Shown here piece after piece: positions 33,001 through 45,000 of a DNA stretch of 64,000 nt. The first letter of the stretch is position 1. Every line of letters starts with the position of its first letter. Source of the DNA: Amphibalanus amphitrite (lineage: Eukaryota; Arthropoda; Thecostraca; Balanomorpha; Balanidae); the NCBI RefSeq assembly GCF_019059575.1, contig NW_024881672.1, positions 62,001-126,000 on the forward strand. The letters are read 5' to 3'. The position numbers were made by a program, and so were the translations under genes. A model generated the notes under the pieces. It was not told the origin of the DNA. It saw only the letters and a list, made by a program, of their open reading frames with translations, and searched no databases.

Positions 33001-36000
33001 TTGCGTGTGGTGAAATGGGGTAATAACTTATAAGACGGCTTTTTCATATCAATTATTTTACATAAAATCATATTTCAAACCATAAATAATGTTCGACAGC
33101 CAAATAAAAGAAACAATACCAATACGGGCTTACAGTTTAAGGCTCGACATTGTGTTGTCTACGATTAGACAGCTGATAACTCATTCCCGTACGTCGTATG
33201 GTCGTAACACTATAATGACCTTTGCTTATTGTCACAAGTGCGCCGCATTCGCGATTGTTGCCCGACGCCTGTTTGCAGGTGAGCCCACTACAGTTGTTAT
33301 ACATATCTAAAAACCGAAAAACTTTTAGGCGAAAAAGGCACTATTCCAGGCCCATTTTTGATTTTTTTTGCGATATTAGGTAAAAACAGAAGCTTCTTAT
33401 CCTAGGAAAAATAAAATAGGAAATCTTTCAAAGGTGGCACACTACCTTTAAGTGAGTTAATGTGAAACGTGTCGCAACATTCACGCGCAATGCACTTTAG
33501 GGGAGAGTGGGGCACATTCGTGCAAAAAATGGATAAACCCATATATCTGTTCTTTGGTTAGTGCAATGGCAAAATTGTTGATTGTAGTATGGAAAGGAAC
33601 TATTGCAGATAGTTTTCCTCTTTAAAAGTTATCCTATAAAATTATTGCTTCCATTAGAAAAAATGACTTTTATTAACTCTGAACATTTGCACGAAACTGC
33701 CCCACCTATGGGGCACATTCGTTCAAGAGATGGGGCACTTCCGTTCACCCGGCAAAATTCGAGAAATTACCGGGCATTACCAGAAATTTACAAAAGGAAA
33801 TTGGCAGGGGGTCATTTCACTTGATTCCTTTCGACAAGAATGCATTGCACAATAAATGTAGAAAGCATGGGCTGGCCAACAAGAATGTGCCAACTGCCGG
33901 CCTCCGTGACCTCGCCAAGTTCGCGTGAATTGCTCGTCACGACGTTGCAAGCAGTCGAGACTGAGTCAGGCGAGCGTCATTAGAGAAACCTACTACAGAT
34001 AAAATCATAAATCGCAAAAACTAAAAAAAATATGCCCGAATGTGCCCCCAGGCAGTGCGTACACGAACCTGCCCCATAACGTTATTAGTAATATATTTCA
34101 AAATTTCTTTTTGAAAAAATGACACTTTTTCAACAAACAAGTTTGCAGCAGTTCCGTGAATAGAGTGGGCTTCCTCACCCCCAATTTTGAAAAGCTGAAC
34201 CACATTTCCGAGTCAGGATCACGAAAATGGATGATATGAGAAAAGTTTGGAAAGCTCACGAATATTACAAATTTGCGTTTTTATCAAGCATGACAGCAGG
34301 TACAGTGTTGTCTTCTACGGTGAACGAAGGGCGGCAATGATAGACATATTTCCATAATTTACCTTGAGCTCGTGCAGTCACTCGTGCTCCCATAAACTGC
34401 TGAAAACGAATGTGCCCCATGCACGAATGTGCCCCACTCTCCCCTACATACCTACACGTCCCTCACGACTACAAAACGAGAAAGAGAGAGAGAGAGAGAG
34501 AGGGGGGGAAGGAGAGAGAGTTGGGGGAGCGTGGAAGAGAGGGAGTAAGATTGGGGAGAGAAGGAAAGAACCCACAACGTATCTCAAGTGAAGTCTATTT
34601 GATGTTCCTATAGGTACTTCCGCTGCCCTGCCAATTTGCCCCTCGTTGCGTTTTCGCAACATCCTTGTCTTTCCGATGTGCCCAACGTTGCGTTACCGCA
34701 ACACGACTGTAGTCATATTTGAAAATAGTCACAAACCCTATTTGCAGCATAATTTGTTAATAAAATGTATATTCTAGCTATTGTAGGGTCTCTGCAGAAT
34801 ATGTTCACACATTATTCATTACGATATAATTAATCACTTAATCTACTTATTTTGGTTTTCGTGACGTTATCACTGACGGGACCTTCGACTTCCCTCTGGG
34901 AGCTCTGGACGGTAAGTTACCGGCCGCACAGACTTGTAACTGCGTAGCATCATGCGCGGATCCATGCTAAACGCGCTGAAACTTGTCTCATCGGTGAGAC
35001 GCCATTATACACTTCTCAAGATTTGATCACGTCGACGCTTGCTTGTGTTGCGAAAACGCAACGAAGGGCGTAAATGGGTTAAGAAAAAGTTTCGGTTAAA
35101 AAACGACAAATTCTCGCCGATTTCGGGCGTTGCGAGGGGGACATTTGCCTCAGGTGTTATGACCCCATAACCCCTTGCATCCGCCAGTGGACGAAAAAAA
35201 ATTGAACGGAGGGAGTCGGAAAATGAGCATTTCCGAGCCGAGCCGAGCCCTATTACCCGCAAGGTGTGTGTGTGTGGGGAGGGGGGGGGGGGCGGAGTGG
35301 GAGTGAGGAACTATGAATAGGGAGTCGGGACATGGTAATATCTGACTGATCGGTAAGAGTTTTCACTTTTTTTTCTGCACGAAATTAGTTGTCGTACTGC
35401 GTACGTACACCGTCAGGGAGGATTCCTTTCCAGTCGCATGTTTCCGACATATACAGGCTGGGTATTTTTTTTTTTGTGGGAGTGTATTTCTGTGGCTTTG
35501 TTTGCCACTTATTTACCGTAATGATTCAGTGCAGTCATTTATCCATCAGGTATTCGTGAAGTTTCTCTTTATTCTACCAAACTCCAAAGTGGGTATTTCT
35601 GAGTTTCCCGAGATAAATTATGTTCAAAATAGGCACACATGAATGATGAAAAGTTATAAAAAGCAGGATTCGATCTTTTTTTTGGAATATGAGTATAAAA
35701 AATTCACTTTTAAGTGAATAAGTCACCTGCGTTTTAATGACAATATGAAAGTCGACCAAATTATTTTCCGTAGTCGCTTCTCTCTAGAATTTTCTACTTG
35801 TCCACGTTCCAACTACCTACTTGTTTGGGTGAAATAAGTAATAATTACCTCGTAATAATATTACGAGGTAATATTATTATAATATTACCTCGTATACTTT
35901 TACCGATGATCAAATACTCGTCCATTTTTTTGGAGAGAGCGAGAGAGTGAATTCGAATGCCTGGTCGCTTTACCCCTTTTTTAGTCATTGCTACTTGCAT

Positions 36001-39000
36001 ACTTAGTCATCGCTCTTACGCCCAAATGGTGTGCACGGTTTCACTGTGCCTGAGGAAAACCTTCAGCGCGGCAGTTGGCCGTCGGTATCGCGACGTCGCC
36101 ACCCTAAAACCGGTTTCTAGTCACGTGATGGACTTCTCGATCGTGCACGCTCGTTTCTGGACTATGCTCAATGTGCATTCGCGAATTAGCATTTCAGTAT
36201 CTGTAGTAGGTACTCGGGTGAAATAAAGCGTGTCCAATTTCTGTTTAGTCGTATGGGGCATTCCACGTCAAATCAAACACCGAAATCCGTCATCCCCTTC
36301 GATTTTTCTGAAAATTTGTAGGCAGACTGGGCATGGTTCAAAACTGAGTTACGTATAATATTTTCGAAATTTGATAACGTATCGCTGAGATATAGGTCAT
36401 CGAATATAGCGAAAAATGCCACACATCAATTTTTTAAGTGGCTATAACTCTGGCTCCTTTTCTGGTATCAAAATGATATTAACAGGGTCTTATAGGCAAT
36501 TGATAAGGCTTTGATTTTTAATTATAAAATTAAATTGAAGTGACCTTGAAATGCATTTGACCTTGAACTAAAACAGAAAAATTTAAATAGCAAAAAACAC
36601 GTCACCTTCGATTTGGGTAATTTTTACATATTATGTCCGTCACAATGTTCCTAACCATCTGTGAAAAAATTGGAGTGGGCCATTCATAACTTTCGCGGCA
36701 AACGCCGTTTTCATGCATCAACATCACGCAACCGCGCGTGACCTTGAAAGACAGTCAAGACATGCTTGCTTGTGTACACTTTCTGAAATGAATGATTGCT
36801 GATTAGTGATATCCCAAACTCTGCGAGAATGGAAATGCATAGTCATCGTAGTCAAGCATTCACGTTCCATAGTAAAAGTGTCTCAGGCAAACGGTATTTT
36901 GCGGTGAATTTTGAGCCGTGTGGAAATGCATCATGAAGTAAATTCAACGAAAACATTATCACGTAACGATATCTTCACGTCTTTTGATCTTCATTATACG
37001 AAAGAACATGCATTTTTTAGTATGTATGGGGAATTTCTAGTTAATCCAATAATAAATATGGCAGTTAGAGGCCTGCTAAGTGTAACATGTCGCCGGCTGA
37101 GGCGGGCTCGGCCGATGCGGGAAACGCAGCAATCACAATTTTGTGTTTACACGTTCATATTTCAATTGTTTACCAAACGATTTTCAAAATTCTTTGACCA
37201 TAAGATTGCCTGTACATTGCCTGACCATAAGATTGTCTTCTCACAAAATTTGACGCGAATCAAACGTAATCAGCAGTAGGGAGCGCGATGTAAAGACGGA
37301 ACCGTTCAGTTCCGTCCCGGCACAGTCTACAATTCAGGCGGCGCGTAGCGGTCGGCGCCGGCTGCCGAGTCGCCGCGTTGCTGCGGCGACAGGATGTTCA
37401 CTTTACACCGCTATTACTAGAACAGTTGTGAACCGATTTTCTTATTGCTTGCACGATGAGATGTCCAATTCAATTCTTGACAGGTAGCCATAATTAATTT
37501 CGAATTAATCTTTATGAGATATTGGCGAAAAACAGGAGGGGTGGGCGAAATTCGTTCTTCCCCCTCCACTGCGCGTGCTAACATACGTTTGCGTATGTGC
37601 AATTTTCTTCAAAACTTATGAATGGCCCACTCTAATTTTTTCACAGGTTGTTAAGAATATGGTAGGCAATAAAATATATGAAAATGAGCCAAATCGAAGG
37701 TGACGTGTTTTTTGCTATTTCAATATTTGTGCTTAAGAACAGAGTTAAGCAAATTTCAAGGTCATATATTTAAGTAGGTGCAATTATAAACAAATGCTTA
37801 AGAAATTACCTAAACAGTAAGGTTTATTTCATTCAAATCAAACAGGTACAACCAAAGTTATGGTCGTTCAAAAATATAAAGGTGCAACATTTTGCAAAAA
37901 TTTGATGCCCTATATTTAGAAGACCTGTGGTCAGAATGTGCAAAAAACATCAATGTAATGTCCGGGGCCACACAGGAACTCGCTCACAAATTTATAATGA
38001 AATCGCTGATGGTAAGGTGCAAAACAGCCGATTTTTGTTCGATTTGACGTGGAATGCCCCGTATGTTCCGTACCATTTCATCGGCGTATGTCTAACAAAA
38101 AAGCTACATAAATTTGAACACGAATATTATGTGATGTTAAGACTTGTTATGAGAATGTTAAATATTTATCGAAATTAAAGAGACCACGGCTTGTGGCTTC
38201 CATGGGACGTAACCTCGATTGCCCGATATGTTTTATTATTTATTTATCTTCTTTTTAGTTTCCTTTGTATGTTCAGTTCGTTGCGTTCATTTTCGGAGCA
38301 ACAATGAATAGGACAGATTTTGAAGATAGTTAGTTTTCTTGCAGGGGAACACTCAATCGAAAATTATTTTATTTGGCAAATAATTTCTGTTAAAATAAAT
38401 CCTGTGATGACCCCAGTCCCCACCTGACCATGACCTGTCTGACCTGCTGCGATGTCGTCGGCAGGTGGTGGGCTCGCCCTGCGGCCAGCACGGCTCCTAC
38501 GTCTTCCACAAGGCGTTCAGCTTCGTCAGCGGCGGCCGGCGCCACGTGCTGGCGCTGGGCGAGTTTTTCTTTGTGAAGCCGTGGCGGGACGAAGAGGTGG
38601 TGTGCATCTGCGAGCTGCAGCTGCTGTACCAGGACAGCAGCGACGGCGACCTGCTGGCCTGCGTGCGCCTCTACCTGCTGCCGGAGCACACGCCCGAAGG
38701 TCGCCTCGAGTCGCACGGCGAGGTGAGCGGTCGCCCGCCGAGGGCACCCCGGCTGACCCGGGTCACACAGCACTGCAGCACAGGCCGCATTCGGGGAGTT
38801 TTTTTATTGTTTCTTATTTGGGCATCATTAATTATTTTCATCTTTTATATAAAAGGTCACTTATAAGTTTATTTATAAATATTATAATTTTACAATTATT
38901 TTACCTATTCATTGATACGCTATTCATTTAATAATGGCATTGTCATCCATTTACTGCTGCATTTGCTTTTCTGCTCGCCGGAGGGCCTCCGCCGTTTCCC

Positions 39001-42000
39001 ATTGCTATCGATCTCCGCCCCCGGGCGCGCGTGGTCTCTGTCTCGGCGGAGGGGAACGTCACGGGGCGCCCCTCCCCTCCCCCTCCCCTCCACCCGTCCG
39101 TCCTGCACGGTGCAGTGGAGCCCGCCCGGCCGCCCGCTCGGCCGACCGCGCCTGGCCTTGGGTCGGCGATCAAGGCTGACGTTCATGCGGACGCTGTGCA
39201 TACGCGCCCGCCCCGGCCCGGAACGGCTCTATAATCGGACACTTGGACGGATAGGGATTCGCCGGCGACCCCGGCCCCGGCCGAAACGAGCCCCGATGGG
39301 TAGGGCGCGGCGTCTTCCCTGTTGCTATGCACGCTGATGGACGATCTGATCAGCCGGCCCCACGGGTCATTGTCTAAAGTGGCTGTGTTTGGGACCGATC
39401 TCAATAGTGGTTGTGATGACCGCTGCGACGCAGAAATCGATAGCCTCGCCGAGTGTTTTAGCGTGGGCGGGTATTGTCCACGCCGCTTATCAAAGATCTC
39501 AGGCGGAGATAAGGATTGTTTATCTATTTATAACAAAAAATGGATGATGCGAATGGAATTAATCACAGCGACGTAATGACCCGGCCCGCCGGCAGACCCG
39601 GCAGACCTGCATCGGTCATTCATGCTCTCTTCCCCTCTCGAGACCGCCCGGGGTCATATCTGCTGCGCTGCACACAGAGAGGTTTGGCAGGCTGTTAAGT
39701 TAGCGACCGTGCAAACACCGATATTATGGAGACGCGGCGCTTGTTGGTGCATAAACTTTTGATATTTTTACCAGCCGTTTTTAGGCTTGTTGACGCTAAA
39801 AAGATTGTTTGATTAAATTATTTTCTTTGTCCGTAATCCGTCGAATACCGGCTGGACGAAAGTTGGCGCTTTGTTTTCGCAGACCTGGGTCGTTCACTTG
39901 TTCAAGCATAACAAGAATGTTAGGCTACCCCAAGTCCGTGAAGGATGATTATCAGGCTCCTGACGCTAAGATTTATATAATTATGTCAAATGTGAAAATT
40001 GAATTTATCTTCTACAACACAGAGTTCATTTGTGTCGAAATGATCGTCGCTATGTTACATAGCGACGATATGTTCGCTACATGACACTTAGTGCCCGGTG
40101 GTGGGGTGTGTTACTGTGGTAATGGCGGACGACCCGCTACGCTGCTTTGTCCGATTCTGCGGGGTTTTGATTTAGCGTTGCGCCTTTACTAAGCCCTTGA
40201 CTCTTCTGAAGCGCAGAAAGTTGTACTTCACGGTCATCCCCGAGCTCGGGTTGTCCGTTTCCCATGAACCGCCGGACGCTTGTGTATTTCCCATCTAAAC
40301 TGTGCCGCGGCACGCAAGCGAGGAGTGAAACGCCGCCCGGGCGGGCGCCGCGCCGGTCGACGCAACCAACCAACTGCTACAACAGCTGTATACACGCCGA
40401 CGGAAATGGTACACGACACAAAGCGGATTACGGGAGCTGATTTACCTCGGATATCATGTGGGGGCTATGTGCCCCTGCGTCACTTTGTTATCACACATCA
40501 CGGCTGACCTGACCTGACCTGACCTGACCTGACCCGAGTTGACCCCTCGACCGGCTTGGTAGCGTGTCGCTGATCACGGCGTCGCGAGGTCGACCACGCC
40601 ATGTTGATTTTCGTTTTGTCAGCGCGTTGCGCTGAAAGGCTCTCTGTTTGTCGGGGAAGTGGAATGCCCCCCCCCCCCGTGCCCACTGTAGGTCGCTGAA
40701 GGGTGCCTGAGATGGAACGAACTGCTGAATTCTGAGGAGAGCTACTGTAGACTGAAGCTGAAATGCATTGCAATGCTAAATTAGCCTAGCACATACGATT
40801 AGCGTTTTGCCGTGTTGAGCGCTGATGACGTAAACCACGCCCCACAAGTGCCTTATAAGATCCGTGCGATTGGTCCCCCCCCCCCCCTACTGGTGGACCT
40901 GGGTGCGCCTCTTCTCAGAATAGGCGGCGTTGACTCAGCGCCCTCTGCCCACCGCGTGCTAGCTGAACGAAGGTGTGCCTCGGCCTGCCAATCACATGTC
41001 CGACTATTTTCACAGTTTCGTCACTAATGAAATCACTTCCACATGTTCAACACTCAAAACTATCTGGTTGGATGTGAAGGCATCCAACCACATTTTACAT
41101 TTTTTGTTACTTCCTCTTTCATCTTTTTGTTTGATTTTTTTATCTCGATGAGCGGCAGAGCTGGAATATTCTTTGTCTGCGGTCTGTCCCGTTGTCTGGC
41201 GCATTCCTCGGGTGACCGGAGTTGGGTATTGGGTGGCGTCCACTCGGCTCGGTGAAGGGTCACCCCTCACCCTCACCTCACACCATCAATCTGAGTGGGG
41301 CGGACCGGTTAGGTGGAGTCTGCGACTGCGTACACCGGTCGGTCGGCCGCTCAGCGGGGGCGCTCCTGCCGGCAGGGAGGGGAGGGGAGGGGAGGGAGGC
41401 TCACATGGCGCTGGCATGTGGCACTGTCGGGGAGGGGAGGGGAGAGGGCATTGTGCCCGCTCGGGAGGGTCTGGAAGGCAGGGTCGCGGCGGGGACCGAT
41501 TGGTTGGGACTGTTGTCGCGCGCGTTTCCGCCGGGGAAGGGCAGGTTGAGGTGCGGAAAGGGGTGGGGGATGACGGGTGTTCAAATTTAGACAAGGTGTG
41601 GCAGGATCTGTCAGTTAACCTTATCAATCCCTGTTGTTTACCTACCCATTTATGATTTCAGTGGCTTGATGAAAACAAATCACGTCGTTTTATGCTTGAT
41701 TTATGTATTTTTTAAGACGCATGATATCGCGATTATTTGAGTATAGGCAGTAGATGCACATACCCAGACCCAGATCTTCCACCATCCGAAAGCATCTGGC
41801 GAGATCGGTGCATGATATTTTGTGCATACCGAGGCTGCTGGCTACCGGTAGGAAGTTTGGTCTGCTGGCACTTGTGTTTTACGTAACACCCTCTTGGCTT
41901 GGGTATCGCTTGTGAACCGCTCACAGCTACCCTGATTGGCATTCAGGCAGCAGAGCTACCAGTTTGGCCCGGCCAAAGAGCTGCCAGTTTTATCGGGTGA

Positions 42001-45000
42001 CTATCCACGTGGGCTCTCAACGGAGTCTTTGTGATCAAGACGTTCTGCGATTTATATAATTCTAAGCGTATATTTTATCTTTCGTAATGTGCCTTTTTAA
42101 AAGCATTCGCTCTCATAGTGTTAAACTCTATCGATGTGCAGCTTAAATGCACACCTAACGATTACCCATCTGTGGGCTGGGTAAGGGGTAATGGTAGTTA
42201 TCCACCCACGATTGATGGAAACCGTGTTGAAATGTAGAGGGAAATCACTTCAGAACCCTGAATCTGAGGCAACATCGTGTTGTTATCGCGCTCCACGTAT
42301 TTTATCAATCGTAATCATGTGTCGTATTTTTCTAGACATCTACATTGATACGGTTTATGTAATCCTCTTGGCCGAGTATTTTATCGACCTCCGTACAGTC
42401 GCGGTTCGAGTCGATCAGGTGCGACGCTACTGCTGTTTCACGAGGCGGCCAAGTGACCGCCGGCCGCGGGCGGGGGCTGTTGCACGGTCAGACAGGGACG
42501 GAGGTGGGAGACGAACCCCCTAAAGGCCCCGTCCCAGCAATGTCTCATTGTCTCAGGCCCAGGCTCTCTCCAGTCGGATCAGCGGTCCAACCAGGCGCGT
42601 CGCCGGCCGTCTCTGATCGCTCTCTCATTGCTGAACGGGGTAACTCCAGATGCGCCCGACAGTGGCCCAACGGTGGCGGTCCGCGCGGTACACCCATTTC
42701 GGCAGCCGGGTGAATGGGCCAAGGTCTCCAGTGGTGCCGCCTGGCGGCTGTCCAGTGCAGTGCTCGGAAGGGAGGGAGGGGAAGACAAAGACACGGCGGA
42801 ATGGGTGCCCTCGTGCTCACTCCGGGTGGGGATCGGAATGTTATCAGACGCCATGTAACAATGCAGATAAAATGCGCAGTTGGTTCTGGTTGGTACATTG
42901 CGGACATACGAGAGTAATCTGCTTTGAGGTCTTCAGTACACGACGGGTAATGTTTGTTTAACCTTCTTCTTGGACATGCTACGTGTGACTCGCCGATTAG
43001 TCTCGACTTTTTGACGCAGCTGTGGACGGACACGCGGTGCGGTGCAAAACTGCTATTCTACTTAGTAGATTGTTTTGACTCGTCTCTAAGCTGCTTTGTT
43101 ATTAATTGTTATATATGTAACGAATGCTTTTGAATTCAGGCCATGAACATCATGTATATTTGCCCACCTTTCAGCATTCGACGTTACTTTAAGCACTTAA
43201 ATGTGGGCATTTGTCCGAAGTTCATTTACTGTGGGATCCTGGGCCCTCATTCTATGCTTATGCTGTTCATAATTAACCGTGGGAAGCTGACCTTTCGCTT
43301 TGGTATCATTTCGTTGGTTTATTGGTGCCACATGGAGACGGTCGGTGCTGCCGACCTCGGAGGTCTGAATCTGTCAGGGTCGCGCCGGCTATTCTGTCAG
43401 GGTCGCAGCAGTTGCGAAACTTCTCGAGCACAGCGTGGTCTGTGACACTGGCTTATTGTTGTGAACTAGTAAATACTCATGACTGCGGTATACCTTCTCA
43501 TGACCGTGTAGTGTTTTAGGCATTGTTTGGTGTCTCCTGCTTTTGCCGTAAACACAAAATATTCCTTTTCCGGTGAAGCGAGCACAATTCACTGGGGAAA
43601 TATGTATATCAATAGGCAGGTACTTTAGTAAAACTAAAACTGTTGGTTACTTTTATTAAAATAATATATTTGAATGAACTTGAAGCATAGGCTTGCAGCC
43701 GGAAACATACCATGCCAGCTAATTCCACTTCAGCTGAACCAGCTCCATCTCTCATCCAATCCAATTACTAACGGATGTGTTCGGACGTCGGATAGTTGGC
43801 TCTGGTTCAAGTCGCTGCTCTCGTGGCGACTGACACCTTCATCGTATGTAAATCGCCCGAGAACTAAACAAAATCCGCCATGATGCAACACATTGGCCAG
43901 ACTTGTAAACGACTCTGAGTTGATTCGTGAATCGACTCAGAATCAAACCGTTTTTCGATGAGTCATGAGTTGATTCGAATCACTTCATCGAGGAACTTGA
44001 TGAGTCATGAGTTGATTCGAATCAATTAAATTTAACATCATGAGTCATTTGATGAATCGATTCAAATTTTCAGACTCAAACAAAGAATCGACTCAAAAAA
44101 ATTTGAGTCGTTTACAAGTCACCATCAACACCCTAATAATCAATGCTAGATCACCCCATCAGCTTTAGCCATCACTTAACTCCATATTTCAGACTTACAA
44201 GAGCCTCAGAGGCTCAGGCACAGGCGCCTAATGAGCCAAAAGCATTTGGCAGTTGGTAGGTACTTAGTCTTACCAAACCAAGTGCCTGCTACACTACCTA
44301 GGTACCTACATTTTACATGTCAAAAGTCAGAATTGACACCTGCGGCTGCCTCCCCTTCTCCCAGTCCCAATTTGGTCCCAATAATCAATCAACAGCATAA
44401 GAGTTTGGGCGTCTATAGAGTCAAATACGCCCAAACTACCTATAGCCTATAAACTACCTATAGGCTATGCTATAATATAAATAAACTCACCTATAAACCG
44501 CAAAATTGCGATGCTCAACTGCCAATAAACCACAAAATGCACATTTTTCCATGAAATAGAAGTTTAAAAAGAAACTTGTTTTATGACATCATAGAATCTT
44601 CAGAATAATGTAAAGGAGCGGCTTTGAAATATTTCCTCAGCGATCTCCATTCGCCTAAAATATGTACTATGAGTGACGTCATGAATTCGAGAATAGAATG
44701 TGAAAGTCATAGTATGTTTTAAGAAAACTACATTAATGGCGCAATTAAAGCAAGCATGGGATCCTAATTCTTTATACTTGACAAATTGGCGGGATGACGT
44801 TGCCCGAATTGCACCAATGACAATTTATTTTTACCAAAAGAGCCACTTAGTCAGCGCTCCGGTGCTCCTGATATCGATTAATATTCAATGACGTCATTTT
44901 TAATCTAAAATTGTAGACTAACAATATTTTTTTATATTCCTTCATTTTAATCTCCACGTTGAGCCAACATAAATGGTAAGTGACGGATGGGCTCTATCTA

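Larger units (their letters stand above)
30985..35082. mobile_element. 4.1-kb TTAA-flanked piggyBac-like element hosting two MITEs
   Basis: Starts TTAACCCATTTATGCCC and ends with the inverse of TTAACCCATTTACGCCC (35066-35082); TTAA is the likely target duplication. Five 16-bp palindromes GTTGCG-N4-CGCAAC lie near the ends (31130, 31171, 34645, 34687, 35047), probably transposase-binding subterminal repeats. Intact MITEs sit inside at 32587-33448 and 33500-34444. Minus-strand frames at 31483-31942 could be decayed coding sequence but I do not recognise a transposase. Confidence 0.72.
38723..43897. other. ARID5 intron 2, proximal part
   Basis: A GC-rich patch at 38980-39320 and G-rich (GGGGA)n-like DNA at 41370-41450 produce long open frames without motifs. 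A 27-bp perfect hairpin is at 40043-40069 and a (TGACC)n run at 40505-40539. C-runs occur near 40669 and 40877. No exon could be recognised. Confidence 0.5.

Noticed and set aside
41173..41655. 160-codon and overlapping frames on both strands
   Set aside because: Caused by (GGGGA)n-like DNA lacking stops; no motif.
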